Below are positions 1-9,553 of a stretch of 64,000 nucleotides of DNA, piece after piece. This DNA is from Telmatobacter sp. DSM 110680 (GTDB lineage: Bacteria > Acidobacteriota > Terriglobia > Terriglobales > Acidobacteriaceae). The translations under genes and the position numbers were made by a program. Numbering within the stretch: the first letter of the stretch is position 1; each line of letters starts with the position of its first letter. A model generated the notes under the pieces. That model did no database searches. It was not told where the DNA came from and saw nothing but the letters and a program-made list of their open reading frames with translations. Where the stretch lies: contig NZ_CP121196.1 of NCBI RefSeq assembly GCF_039994875.1, forward strand, positions 2,294,001-2,358,000, written 5' to 3'.

Positions 1-327
1 GGGAATGACGCGGAAAAAGGCCGCATTAGTGAAGTAGCCGGCGCGAACGAGGTTGTAAAAGCGATCTGCGCCGAGGGGCGCCCAGTCGCGATGGACTTCG
101 ACAACGAAGTCACCAGCAGTGGTGGCGAACTTCGCCTTGAAGACAGAGGGGGCCTTGAGCTTGAGCGATTCCGGTTTCAGCAGGGACGGGCGCTGGCTGG
201 CAGTGGTGCTGTGGGATGCGCCAAGTTTTGCAGCCGGACTTTTTGCGGAAGCGCTTTTGGGAGCGGGAGCCTGGGCGTGGATCAGAATGCCTGCACACAA
301 GACGATGACTGTCGCAATTGCTTTCAT
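1..327 (-). CDS. Cyclophilin-type peptidyl-prolyl isomerase, 3' end cut by window edge
   Basis: The reverse strand reads open from an ATG at 327 to base 1 (109 codons) and leaves the window without a stop. The first ~19 residues look like a signal peptide ending in HAQA, followed by an Ala/Pro/Ser/Lys-rich linker. From about residue 62 the reading (FKAKFATTAGDFVVEVHRD, then RFYNLVRAGYF and FFRVIP) is the start of the cyclophilin barrel, including the FFRVIP strand that carries the family's active-site Arg. It is therefore probably a secreted or periplasmic proline isomerase. The C-terminal two thirds lie outside the window, so completeness cannot be judged. Confidence 0.85.
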   Translation of the reverse strand, partial: MKAIATVIVLCAGILIHAQAPAPKSASAKSPAAKLGASHSTTASQRPSLLKPESLKLKAPSVFKAKFATTAGDFVVEVHRDWAPLGADRFYNLVRAGYFTNAAFFRVIP

Positions 328-452
328 GAAAACTGATTGTACGAAACGCAGGGCTGGTGGTGGCGGGATGGACCAAGTCTTGAACTATTAACACCGCTAC
401 GAGTTAGGGGAAAAGCCTGGCTTCGGTGGATATTTGCTGCTGACGCTTCCTG

Positions 453-2894
453 TTACTCGGAGCGCAGGGCCACGACGGGGTCGATCCTGGTGGCGCGCCG
501 GGCAGGGATGTAGCACGCAAATACGGCGACGACCGTGAGCACGATGGCTACACCGGCGAAGGTGAAGGGATCGTGCGCCGATATTCCGTAGAGTTGATTG
601 CCGATGAGGCGCGTGAGGATGAGTGCTGCTGCGATTCCGATGAATATGCCGAGGAGGACTGTGCGTGTACCCTGACCGACGACGAGGCGCAGGACGTCGG
701 CGCGTTGAGCGCCGAGGGCCATACGTACTCCAATTTCGCGGGTGCGTTCGCCGACCAGGTAGGATGTGACGGCGAAGATTCCGACACAGGACATGGCCAG
801 AGCGAGAACGGCAAACCCGGCGAGCAGAATCATGGAGAGTCTGCGAGGAGCAAGTGAGTTGGAGAGCACTTCGTTCATGGTCTGGACGGAGTAGATGACG
901 GCTCCCGGATCGAGTTCTGAGACGGCGCGACGCACCGGGACCATGACTGCGGATGGATCATCGTGGGTGCGAATAACAACGGCGACGCCGTTGGCGACGA
1001 GGGCCATCAGTTTGGGCGGAAGCTGCATGAAGGGGTAGTAGAACTCGGCCTGGACAGGAGAACGCGCGTCATTGCCGGGTCCCCACTGTTTGACGTGCCC
1101 TACGACGCCGACGATCTCGGCTTCGACATCGAACTCCGCGATATGGATGTGCTGGCCGACAGGATTTTGATTTGGGAAGTAGGTTCGCGCAAAGACATCG
1201 TCGATGTCGACGACTACAGGCGCATTCTCATCGTCGTGGGGGGAGACAAAGCGGCCTCGCTCCAGGTTGATGCCCATCGCGTGATGGAATCCCGATTCGA
1301 CCAGATAGAACATGGCCTGGGGCATGTCATTATCATTGGCCGGTTTAGGCTGTCCGTCGATCCAGAAAGGCAGTTCGGAGTCGTGGATTATGGGACGCGA
1401 GCCGAGGGTTACGGAGACGGCCTCGACGCCGGGAATAGCGCTGATGGCGGAATCGAAATGGCGTAGACGCGCGCGCGTTTCAGCCGAGGTGGTTTTGGCG
1501 GTCGTGGGTAAAGACAGAGAGAAGGTAATGGCATGGTCGGGAATGTAGCCGGGGTTCACGCGCCACAGTGCGGCGAGCGAGCGCAACATGAGCCCGGCGC
1601 CGATGAGAAGAACCAGCGCCATCGAAACTTCGACGACAACCATTACGCCTTGCAGGCGATGGCGTGCACCGCCTGCACCCTGGGTGCTTTGGCGCAGCAT
1701 CTGTTGCAGGTTCTTTCGTGAGGATTTGAGTGCGGGAAGAAGACCGAAGAGGATGCCGCACAGGAGCGAGATCGAGAACGTGAATATGAGAACGCGCGTG
1801 TCGAGAGAGATTTCAGTTGTGCGAGGCAGAGCGGCCGGCAAGAGGGTAACGACAGTATGAGTGCCGATAAGGGCGAGAAGCAATCCGAATGTTCCGCCGA
1901 TGGCAGAGAGAAGAATGCTTTCAGTAAGAAGTTGTCGGATCACGCGTACGCGGCTGGCACCGAGAGCGGCGCGCAGGGCGAATTCGCCTGATCTGCGGGT
2001 AGCGCGAGCGAGCAGCAGACTGGCAACATTGGCACACGCAATGAGCAGAACGAAGCCGACCGCTCCGAGAAGAACGAGAAGCAGCGGTTGCACGTCGCCG
2101 ACGATGTCGTCTTTCATGGTGAAGAGGGAGATGCCAACGTCCTTATCAGCTTCGGGGTAGTTGATGGCGAGCGTGTGGGCGATGCCGTCCATATCGGATC
2201 TGGCTTGCACGAGGGTGACGCCCGGCTTGAGTCGGCCAACGGCGTGGGCGCTCATATCCACCCGGCGATCGAGGAAAGACGGATCAGTCCATTGACCGAT
2301 GGGAGTGAAGACGTCGCGGTCAATGCCGTAGAACGCGAACCCGGGCGGGAGCACGCCGATGATCGCGTAGGTGGTGCCGTTAAGCTCGATCGATTGGCCA
2401 ACGACGCTTGTTGACGCTGCGAAGCGCCGGTTCCACAGACCTGCGCTGACCAAGACAACGGGCGACGCGCCGGGATGATCGTAGTCGCGATTAAAGGTTC
2501 GGCCAAGTATGGGCTGCAGGCCGAGGGTGGCGAAAAATCCTGCGGAGACCATCAGGCCATTGATGCGTTCAGGTTTGGCCGTGCCGGTTAGGTTGTAGTC
2601 CTCGTGGCGATAGATGGCCATGGAGGAGAAGGTCTGGTTGGCGCGCTCCCAATCGAGAAAATTCGGGTAGCTGATGGGCGACCGATTCATCCCGGCGTTT
2701 TTCTCGTGGATGGCGACGAGTTGAGAGGATTGGGGATATGGAAGTGGGTTGAGAAGCACGCCGTTGACGACGGAGAACAGCGTAGTGTTGGCGCCGATGC
2801 CGAGTGAAAGAGTAAGAATGGCGATCGCCGAGAATCCGCGGGACTTAAGGAGCATGCGGAGGGAGTAACGGATGTCCTGCAGCAGGACGGACAT
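453..2894 (-). CDS. ADOP-type FtsX/MacB-like ABC permease, 813 aa
   Basis: Large membrane protein with the 'Acidobacterial duplicated orphan permease' plan: an N-terminal DIRYSLRMLLKSRGFS segment, a first TM, a MacB-like periplasmic domain (LNPLPYP, PISYPNFLDW, NLTGTAKPERI), three TMs with an FtsX core, then a second MacB_PCD plus FtsX half ending in RIDPVVALRSE. The ATG at 2894 is preferred because the family starts there; an upstream in-frame ATG at 2963 would add 23 residues before the conserved start. No ATPase gene adjoins it, as is usual for these orphan permeases. Substrate unknown; macrolide/peptide export or lipoprotein handling is only family analogy. Confidence 0.85.
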   Translation of the reverse strand: MSVLLQDIRYSLRMLLKSRGFSAIAILTLSLGIGANTTLFSVVNGVLLNPLPYPQSSQLVAIHEKNAGMNRSPISYPNFLDWERANQTFSSMAIYRHEDYNLTGTAKPERINGLMVSAGFFATLGLQPILGRTFNRDYDHPGASPVVLVSAGLWNRRFAASTSVVGQSIELNGTTYAIIGVLPPGFAFYGIDRDVFTPIGQWTDPSFLDRRVDMSAHAVGRLKPGVTLVQARSDMDGIAHTLAINYPEADKDVGISLFTMKDDIVGDVQPLLLVLLGAVGFVLLIACANVASLLLARATRRSGEFALRAALGASRVRVIRQLLTESILLSAIGGTFGLLLALIGTHTVVTLLPAALPRTTEISLDTRVLIFTFSISLLCGILFGLLPALKSSRKNLQQMLRQSTQGAGGARHRLQGVMVVVEVSMALVLLIGAGLMLRSLAALWRVNPGYIPDHAITFSLSLPTTAKTTSAETRARLRHFDSAISAIPGVEAVSVTLGSRPIIHDSELPFWIDGQPKPANDNDMPQAMFYLVESGFHHAMGINLERGRFVSPHDDENAPVVVDIDDVFARTYFPNQNPVGQHIHIAEFDVEAEIVGVVGHVKQWGPGNDARSPVQAEFYYPFMQLPPKLMALVANGVAVVIRTHDDPSAVMVPVRRAVSELDPGAVIYSVQTMNEVLSNSLAPRRLSMILLAGFAVLALAMSCVGIFAVTSYLVGERTREIGVRMALGAQRADVLRLVVGQGTRTVLLGIFIGIAAALILTRLIGNQLYGISAHDPFTFAGVAIVLTVVAVFACYIPARRATRIDPVVALRSE

Positions 2895-3050
2895 GGCAGA
2901 CCTCGCGACGTATCCCGAATCGTAACTTGGTTTCAGGAAGAGTGAACAGTGGAAAGTGAACATTGGTCAGTGGATAGGGACAAGCAGGTTTTGGAGAGAT
3001 ATGAGGTGGTCGGGCAAACGGCAATGCGGCTAGGCGGAGCCGGGGTCGTT

Positions 3051-3056
3051 TATAAT
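3051..3056 (+). promoter_or_regulatory. Candidate -10 box upstream of ppiD
   Basis: A perfect TATAAT lies about 130 bases before the ppiD start in an otherwise non-coding gap. I see no convincing TTGACA-like -35 at 16-18 bases upstream, so this is only a candidate. Confidence 0.25.
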
Positions 3057-3188
3057 GAGATGGCATTGGAACGTGCGAGAATTGCGCTTTTTTGAGAGAA
3101 ATATGCCCCCGGAATGCTGGCGTTTGGTCGGCGAGGCGGCGAGGCTCTCACAGCATGCGCGTAGAGAGTAGAAGGCTTAAACCCACCC

Positions 3189-5159
3189 ATGATTCGTTTT
3201 CTTCAGCAAGACAATCGCGTCGTTAAGGCACTTTTTGTTGTGATCATCGCCGCCGCGTCGGTTTCGATGGTTGTTTACCTGATTCCAGGGTTGACTGGCC
3301 AGGGCGCAGTTTCGGCGGGCACGTATGCCGTGGTGTACCCGAACTGGTACAGCAAGTTTTTCTCCAGCGGCGAAGCCATCAGCCAGGAAAAAGTTTCGAT
3401 GCAGGCGCGGCAGCAACTGCAGCAGCGGAATCCGCAATATGCATCGAATCCGATGATTGTCAGCCTGTTTGAACAGCAGGTTGGCCAGCAGATGGTGCAG
3501 CAGCAGATTTTGCTGGCGGAAGCGGCCAAGCTGGGGATTTCGGCAAACAGTGATGACGTAAAGCAGTTTCTGCATGAGGGACAGGCGGGGCAGGTGCTGT
3601 TTCCGAACGGCAAGTTTATCGGGCAGGAGCAGTATGCCGCGATGATCGCGAGCCGCTTCGACATGTCGGTGGATGACTTTGAAGAGAGCGTTCGGCACGA
3701 CATTACGATTCAGCGGTTGCGGGCGTATGTGACGGCCGGGTTGACGGTGAGCCCGAAGGAAGCGCGCGATCAGTATCTGAAGAACGGAACGAAGATCAAG
3801 TTCGAATACGCAGTGATTTCTACCGATGACATCCGCAAGTCGATCAACCCGAGCGACGCGGACCTTGAGGCATTCTTCAAGAAGAACGCAAGCCGATACG
3901 CGAATGCTGTTCCTGAAGAGCGGACTATCAGCTACTTCGCATTTACGCCGAACGATGTTCCAGGCGGAGTGCAGCAGCCGACGCAGCAGGAGATCGAGGC
4001 CTACTACAACGCGCACAAGGCGGAGTATTCGGTTCCGGAGCAAGCCAAGTCGCGGCACATTTTGATCCAGGTGGCGCAGGGTGCGGATGCTAAGACAGAC
4101 GCGGCCGCGAAGGCAAAAGCTGAGGGGATTCTGAAGCAGATCCAGAGCGGTGGAAACTTTGCCGACCTGGCAAAGAAGAACTCGGACGATCCGGGCAGCA
4201 AGGATTCAGGCGGCGAACTTGGATTTGCGCAACGCGGCCACATGGTGCCTGAGTTTGACAATGCGATCTTCACACAGAAGATTGGCGACACGAAGATCGT
4301 GAAGACGCAGTACGGCTATCACATCGTGCAGGTGGAAGAGCGGAATGCGGCGCATGCACAGTCTTTGAGCGAGGTGCTGCCCACAATTCAGGCGACGCTT
4401 ATCCGGCAGAAGTCTACTGCCGCGCAGGATGCGTATGCAAAGGCGCTGACGTCGGAGGCGATCAAGAACGGACTGGATAAGACAGCGGCTGCTCATCATC
4501 TGCAGGTGGTGACTACGCCACCGGTGAATGGTTCGGGTGTGATTCCTGCGTTGCCGGATGGTTCGCAATTGATCTCGCGTGCATTTGCGGCGAAGCCGAC
4601 CGATCCGCCACAGAGCGCGCCTACGGGGGAAGGCTTTGCGGTGTTCCAGGTGAAGAGCGTGATTCCAGCGCATGCGCCTGCGTTTGCGGATTGGAAGAGC
4701 CATGTTGCCGATGACTATCGCAACGAGCAGGTTCCGGCCTTGATGTCGCAAAAGACCGCGGAACTGGCGGCCAAAGCCAAGGCCGAGAATGATCTTGCCA
4801 AGGCTGCCAAAGAAGTGGGCGCGAGCATGAAGACCAGCGATCTCGTAGACCAGACCGGGCAGGTTCCGGAACTGGGCGCGGTGGGGCAGGTGGCTCCGCA
4901 GTTATTCCAGATGACTCCGGGCACGATTACCGGGCCGATCAATGCGGGACGTACGGGAGTTGTGGCGAAACTGGTGGATAAGCAGCAGCCGAGCGACTCC
5001 GATATTGCGAAGAATCTCGACCAGACGCGCGACCAGATTCTCGAACAGAAGCGGCAGGAAGCGTTCGAGATTTTTGCCAACAGCATTATCACCGATTACA
5101 AGAAGAACAACCGGGTACGGATCAACGCGAAGACGCAGAGCCCACTGGCCGGCGAATAG
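3189..5159 (+). CDS. ppiD: PpiD-like membrane-anchored periplasmic foldase, 656 aa
   Basis: The N-terminus has a short cytoplasmic stretch and one TM (about residues 13-33), as in PpiD. A SurA-N-like helical chaperone region follows (to ~240), then a parvulin (PPIC) rotamase domain around residues 285-390, recognisable from AKSRHILIQ, the GGELGF block, MVPEFDNAIF and YGYHIVQVEER. A second helical/chaperone part runs to the C-terminus. The length fits PpiD (~620-650 aa). Predicted role: folding and quality control of envelope proteins on the periplasmic face of the inner membrane. It is a single gene followed by a terminator-like hairpin, so probably monocistronic. The ATG is the only sensible start. 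Confidence 0.9.
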   Translation: MIRFLQQDNRVVKALFVVIIAAASVSMVVYLIPGLTGQGAVSAGTYAVVYPNWYSKFFSSGEAISQEKVSMQARQQLQQRNPQYASNPMIVSLFEQQVGQQMVQQQILLAEAAKLGISANSDDVKQFLHEGQAGQVLFPNGKFIGQEQYAAMIASRFDMSVDDFEESVRHDITIQRLRAYVTAGLTVSPKEARDQYLKNGTKIKFEYAVISTDDIRKSINPSDADLEAFFKKNASRYANAVPEERTISYFAFTPNDVPGGVQQPTQQEIEAYYNAHKAEYSVPEQAKSRHILIQVAQGADAKTDAAAKAKAEGILKQIQSGGNFADLAKKNSDDPGSKDSGGELGFAQRGHMVPEFDNAIFTQKIGDTKIVKTQYGYHIVQVEERNAAHAQSLSEVLPTIQATLIRQKSTAAQDAYAKALTSEAIKNGLDKTAAAHHLQVVTTPPVNGSGVIPALPDGSQLISRAFAAKPTDPPQSAPTGEGFAVFQVKSVIPAHAPAFADWKSHVADDYRNEQVPALMSQKTAELAAKAKAENDLAKAAKEVGASMKTSDLVDQTGQVPELGAVGQVAPQLFQMTPGTITGPINAGRTGVVAKLVDKQQPSDSDIAKNLDQTRDQILEQKRQEAFEIFANSIITDYKKNNRVRINAKTQSPLAGE

Positions 5160-5182
5160 CTCATCGAGATCCCTGGGGGGAG

Positions 5183-5214
5183 AAGGCCCGCTTCTGATGT
5201 TAGGAGCGGGCCTT
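5183..5214 (+). terminator. Terminator-like hairpin after ppiD
   Basis: Perfect 10-bp inverted repeat AAGGCCCGCT / AGCGGGCCTT with a 12-base loop, 24 bases after the ppiD stop. It is followed by a G/T-rich stretch rather than a clean T run, so its strength is uncertain. Confidence 0.6.
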
Positions 5215-5279
5215 GGTGTTTGTGACGGAAGTGCGGGGGCTGCGCACGCATCCATATATACAGCGGAGATAATAGGCTC

Positions 5280-6830
5280 ATGGAGTTTCAGCGCTCGTCC
5301 GGCGTTTTATTGCATATCAGCTCTTTGCCCTCCTACGGAGGGATTGGGGACCTTGGTCCTGCGGCTTATGAATTTGTAGAGTTTCTGGCTGCGGCGAAAC
5401 AGCATGTGTGGCAGGTGCTGCCGCTTTGTCCGACGGGTTATGGAAATTCGCCGTATGCAGGATCGTCGGCTTTCGCGGGAAATCCGTTTCTGATCAGCCT
5501 GGAATACCTGGTGGATTGGGGATGGATCAGCGGAGAGCGGATTGCAGGCCTGATGGGTCGCGGCGGCAATGTGGATTTCGGGCAGGTCGAGCAGCGGAAG
5601 CTTCCATTGCTATATGAGGCGGCTGGAAATTTTCTCGATCGTGGTCCGCTTGAAACAGAGCTGGCGGGGCAGTGGCAGCGGTTCCAGGAATTTTGCAGCG
5701 CCGAGTCAGGGTGGTTGACGGATTACGCGATGTACGCGGAGCTGCGGCGGCGGTTCAATACGGGCGCATGGACGCAATGGCCGGAGACGATCCGGCGTCG
5801 CGAACCGAAGGCGCTGGCGCAGGTGGCAGCTGATTCCGGTCGGATGCTGGCGCTGGAGCAGGTTCTGCAGTTTGCATTTGCGGTGCAGTGGAACAATCTG
5901 CGGGCGGCGGCAGCGCAGCACTCGATCCGCATACTTGGCGACGTGGCAATTTTCGTGAACTTCGATTCGGCGGATGTGTGGACGCATCCGGACATTTTTG
6001 AGCTTGATGCTGATCTGAAGCCGATTCACATTGCCGGGGTGCCCCCGGATTATTTTTCACCGACGGGGCAGCGATGGGGAAATCCGCTCTATCGGTGGGA
6101 TGTGCTGCGTGCGCGCGGATTTGACTGGTGGATCGATCGGATTCGCCGTTCGCGCGATTTGTACGACATGGTGCGCCTGGATCATTTCCGCGGCTTCGCG
6201 GCGTACTGGGCGATTCCAGCGGATGAGGCGACGGCTATTAACGGAGCGTGGGTGAAGGCTCCGGGGCTGGAATTATTCCGCGCGTTGGAGGTAGCTCTGG
6301 GGCCGTTGCCGCTAGTAGCGGAAGACCTCGGCTTGATTACACCCGACGTTGAAGCGTTGCGGCTGGAATTGACGATGCCGGGGATGCGCGTGTTGCAGTT
6401 TGGATTTGGAGACAAGGGATCGCACATGCATCTGCCGCACCAATGCGTGCCCGGAATGGTTGCATACACCGGGACTCACGACAACGACACCACGGTTGGC
6501 TGGTGGGCAAATCTGGGTCCAGAGCCACGGGCCGCGGTGGAGGCGCTGATTGGTCCCGTGAATGATCGGCCGACCTGGCCGCTGATTAGGGCAGCCGAGG
6601 GAAGCGTGGCTGAGATCGCGATTGTTCCGGTGCAAGACCTGCTGGAGTTTGGCTCGGAAGCGCGCATGAATACTCCAGCTGTGCCACAGGGAAACTGGAG
6701 TTGGCGCGTGCCAGAAGGCAGTTGGACAGCGGAGCTGGCAGGGCGAGTGGCGGCGATTGTCGATATCACCGATCGCGATAACGATCCGTTGAAGGTTGTG
6801 GAGACTGATCTGATAACAGCGGTCGTTTAA
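5280..6830 (+). CDS. malQ: 4-alpha-glucanotransferase (amylomaltase), 516 aa
   Basis: GH77 family enzyme that transfers 4-alpha-glucan segments between maltodextrins in the cytoplasm. It shows the family start RSSGVLLHISSLPS, the GYGNSPYAG block, and the three catalytic regions: the nucleophile Asp in MVRLDHFRGF, the acid/base Glu in LVAEDLG, and the transition-state Asp in TGTHDNDT. Length and lack of signal peptide match standard bacterial MalQ. A GGAG lies upstream of the ATG. It is separated from ppiD by a hairpin. A secreted alpha-amylase at 32.7 kb could supply its substrates, but the two genes are not linked. Confidence 0.95.
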   Translation: MEFQRSSGVLLHISSLPSYGGIGDLGPAAYEFVEFLAAAKQHVWQVLPLCPTGYGNSPYAGSSAFAGNPFLISLEYLVDWGWISGERIAGLMGRGGNVDFGQVEQRKLPLLYEAAGNFLDRGPLETELAGQWQRFQEFCSAESGWLTDYAMYAELRRRFNTGAWTQWPETIRRREPKALAQVAADSGRMLALEQVLQFAFAVQWNNLRAAAAQHSIRILGDVAIFVNFDSADVWTHPDIFELDADLKPIHIAGVPPDYFSPTGQRWGNPLYRWDVLRARGFDWWIDRIRRSRDLYDMVRLDHFRGFAAYWAIPADEATAINGAWVKAPGLELFRALEVALGPLPLVAEDLGLITPDVEALRLELTMPGMRVLQFGFGDKGSHMHLPHQCVPGMVAYTGTHDNDTTVGWWANLGPEPRAAVEALIGPVNDRPTWPLIRAAEGSVAEIAIVPVQDLLEFGSEARMNTPAVPQGNWSWRVPEGSWTAELAGRVAAIVDITDRDNDPLKVVETDLITAVV

Positions 6831-6886
6831 GTCGCGTGACGGGCACGGTGTCGGTTGAACGCGTGACCTTGTTATCCTTACCCCAC

Positions 6887-7684
6887 ATGGAAACAGCGGC
6901 GATTCAGACCCACGGGCTCACGCGATGCTTTGGCGCGCTGACCGCGGTGCAGGATGTGACGTTCACGGTGGCAACCGGGCAGTTCTTCGGATTTCTGGGA
7001 CCGAATGGGGCGGGCAAGTCCACCACCATCAAGATGCTGACGGGGCTGCTTGAGCCAACAGCGGGCACAATCGAGATTCTGGGAAAGCCATTCAGCGCAA
7101 ACGCGCTAGATCTGAAGCGGCAGATTGGGGTGGTTCCGGAAGGGATGGCGCTGTTGGGGCGCCTGACTGCGCCGGAGTATCTGCGTTTTGTAGGCCGGAT
7201 GTACGGGCTGGAGCGCGATACGGTGAATCGCCGTACCGAGGAGTTGCTGGAGTTTATGCAACTTGCGGACGAGCGACGGAAACTGGTTACGGATTTCTCG
7301 CATGGCATGCAGAAGAAGCTGGCGCTGGCGGCGGCGGTGATTCACGGGCCCCGCGTGCTGTTTCTGGATGAGCCGTTTGAGGGTGTGGATGCGATTGCGG
7401 CAGGGATGCTGAAGACCATGCTGCAAGGGATGATCAATCGCGGCGCAACGATTTTTTTGACGACGCATGTCCTGGAAATTGTGGAGCGGCTTTGCAGCCA
7501 CGTGGCGATTATTCATCAGGGGCGGCTGGTAGCGAACGGATCGCTGGAGGAACTGCGCGCGGGAGTGGCGAGTACGCTGCCGGGCGCCGAGAGTGAGCAG
7601 CGGCTAACCCTGGAAGAGATTTTTCTTTCGATAGTCGGGGCGAGCGGGCAGGAGCAGGCACCGGAGCTTTCATGGCTGGCCTAG
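6887..7684 (+). CDS. ABC transporter ATP-binding protein, 265 aa
   Basis: ABC-2-type exporter ATPase. Visible motifs are Walker [10 protein letters not shown], a signature region read as SHGMQKK in place of LSGGQ (typical of the NatA/CcmA-like branch), Walker B RVLFLDEP with D-loop FEGVD, and switch His in TTHVLE. The ATG at 6887 gives the normal family start; an in-frame GTG at 6836 would add 17 residues and lies 6 bases after malQ. The end overlaps the next permease gene by 13 bases, so the two are translationally coupled and form one exporter. Substrate unknown. Confidence 0.85.
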   Translation: METAAIQTHGLTRCFGALTAVQDVTFTVATGQFFGFLGPNGAGKSTTIKMLTGLLEPTAGTIEILGKPFSANALDLKRQIGVVPEGMALLGRLTAPEYLRFVGRMYGLERDTVNRRTEELLEFMQLADERRKLVTDFSHGMQKKLALAAAVIHGPRVLFLDEPFEGVDAIAAGMLKTMLQGMINRGATIFLTTHVLEIVERLCSHVAIIHQGRLVANGSLEELRAGVASTLPGAESEQRLTLEEIFLSIVGASGQEQAPELSWLA

Positions 7685-9387
7685 CGCAAGCTGAAATTAC
7701 GGCAACGGGTTCAGGCGGTCCGTTTGGGCGGATGGCGCGACGGCAGTATGCGGCGCTCGTCGTGATGCGCTGGCGCATGGTCACGAACAATTTGCGCTCT
7801 GTACAGGGAGCGTTCGAGATTGGGGCGCGCGGAATTGGTCTGATCATTTACACGATCATGGGAATTGCCCTGGGCTTCGGTTTGGGAGGCGGTGCCTATT
7901 CGATCGTTAAGAGTGGACATTTGCAATTTATGCCGGCCTTGTTCTGGACGGTGTTTCTGGTTTGGCAGGTGTTGCCGATTGCGCTGGCCTCATTCCAAGA
8001 GCAATTTGATCTCAACGGGTTGCTGCGGTTTCCAGTGGGCTTTGGATCGTTCTATCTCCTGAACCTGGTCTTCGGGCTTGTGGATGTGCCGACGATCCTG
8101 GGAGGAATCTGCAGTATTGGAATTTTGACGGGCGTAACCCTGGCGCGGCCTGTGTTGTTTTTCAGAGCGACCTCAGTGCTTGCAATCTTCGCCTTATTCA
8201 ACATTCTGCTGGCGCGAACAGTCTTGGCTTGGGTAGATCGATGGCTGGCGAAGCGCAGGACACGCGAGGTGGCGAGCGCAATATTTTTACTGATGATGCT
8301 GAGCTTGCAACTGCTGAATCCGGCTCTTCGGAGTGGTACTCATTTTCAAAAGCCAGACAAAGTAACGGCAAAATCGAACCAGCAGAACATCATGAAGCGA
8401 ATAAATGCCTGGGCTAAGACCGCACATGCGCTGGAAGTCTGGCTTCCGCCTGGACTCGCCGCAACGGCCACCGCGGAATCGCAAGAAGGAATGTCGGAAC
8501 GATCGCTGATGTCGCTCGGGGTGCTGGGGCTATATATGCTCGCTACCGGGGCGGTGCTGGGTATTCGTTTGAGCGCGGAGTTTCGTGGTGAGAGATTAAG
8601 TGAAGCGCCTGCTGCCCGGAAGAGGAATGAGAGCGACACGAAGTGGCTGCTGGACGGATCGGGGCCTGTTGCCGCGGTGATTGAAAAGGAACTGCGCACC
8701 ATTCCAAGGTCGATGCCTTTGCTGTTTGCGATGGGAGCGCCGCTTCTCACGGTGCTGGTGATCAGCACGCTATTCAGGAACGGCGCGATGGGTGGACGGC
8801 CGTTTCAGTTTGCGTTTCCGTTGTGCGTTTGTTATGCGCTGCTGGGATTCACGCAGTTGATTTTTAACAACATGGGGGCTGAAGGAACGGGCATTCAGAT
8901 GTTGTTTCTCTCTCCGACGCCGATCCGGACTGTGCTGCTGGCCAAAAATGTTCTGCATGGAGGGTTGTTCGCGTTGGTGGCATGTCTTGCAGCGGTTCTG
9001 GCTTCGCTTCGTCTGGGGGAACCGGATTTGACCCTGCTGACGATTACGGCTTCGTGGGTGTTGTTCGCACTGCCGACCAATCTTGCAGCGGGGAATTTGC
9101 TTTCATTGACGATGCCATATCGCGTGAATCTCGGTCGTATTTCGAGACAACGCGGATCGCAGGCAAGTGCGCTTGTAAGCATGCTGATACAGGTTTTTGT
9201 GATGGGATGCGGCGCGGCAACTCTTGCAATCTGCTCTTATTTCGACAAGAGGTGGCTGGCAGCGCCGATTCTATTGGTCCTGGCCGGGGTGTCGCTGGCC
9301 GTGTGGATGCGGGTGCTCGGCAATGCGGATTCACTGGCGAATCGCAATCGGGAAAACCTGATCGCCACACTTGCCAAAGCCGAGTAG
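7672..9387 (+). CDS. ABC exporter permease, 571 aa
   Basis: Polytopic membrane protein with about ten to twelve hydrophobic segments, starting inside the end of the upstream ATPase gene (13-base overlap). The N-terminus carries a basic segment (RMARRQYAALVVMRWRM), followed by several TMs, a soluble stretch around residues 210-290, a cytoplasmic basic loop near 305-330 and a second membrane half. It lacks clear motifs beyond general ABC-2 permease character, and the two halves may reflect an internal duplication. By position it pairs with the 6887-7684 ATPase. Substrate cannot be inferred from the sequence. Confidence 0.8.
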   Translation: MAGLAQAEITATGSGGPFGRMARRQYAALVVMRWRMVTNNLRSVQGAFEIGARGIGLIIYTIMGIALGFGLGGGAYSIVKSGHLQFMPALFWTVFLVWQVLPIALASFQEQFDLNGLLRFPVGFGSFYLLNLVFGLVDVPTILGGICSIGILTGVTLARPVLFFRATSVLAIFALFNILLARTVLAWVDRWLAKRRTREVASAIFLLMMLSLQLLNPALRSGTHFQKPDKVTAKSNQQNIMKRINAWAKTAHALEVWLPPGLAATATAESQEGMSERSLMSLGVLGLYMLATGAVLGIRLSAEFRGERLSEAPAARKRNESDTKWLLDGSGPVAAVIEKELRTIPRSMPLLFAMGAPLLTVLVISTLFRNGAMGGRPFQFAFPLCVCYALLGFTQLIFNNMGAEGTGIQMLFLSPTPIRTVLLAKNVLHGGLFALVACLAAVLASLRLGEPDLTLLTITASWVLFALPTNLAAGNLLSLTMPYRVNLGRISRQRGSQASALVSMLIQVFVMGCGAATLAICSYFDKRWLAAPILLVLAGVSLAVWMRVLGNADSLANRNRENLIATLAKAE

Positions 9388-9553
9388 GGACGTAACTTAA
9401 GCCCCCGATCCGAACAGCTTTTTCGATCGATCTTGATCTCGCGGCGCACCTGTTGAATTGTCCGTAGGTTGTCGCGGTTCTGAACTTCATCGTGCAATTT
9501 GGCGTATTTGTGTTCAGGTGGATTAATATTCCGCTGTTTCCAACGTCATCTCT

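Noticed and set aside
963..1466. 167-codon plus-strand reading inside the ADOP permease
   Set aside because: It is the complement of a well-supported permease, with no ribosome site or recognisable motif.
3177..4058. 293-codon minus-strand reading opposite ppiD
   Set aside because: It is antisense to the clearly coding ppiD and has Arg/Leu-rich composition of a shadow frame; no domain seen.
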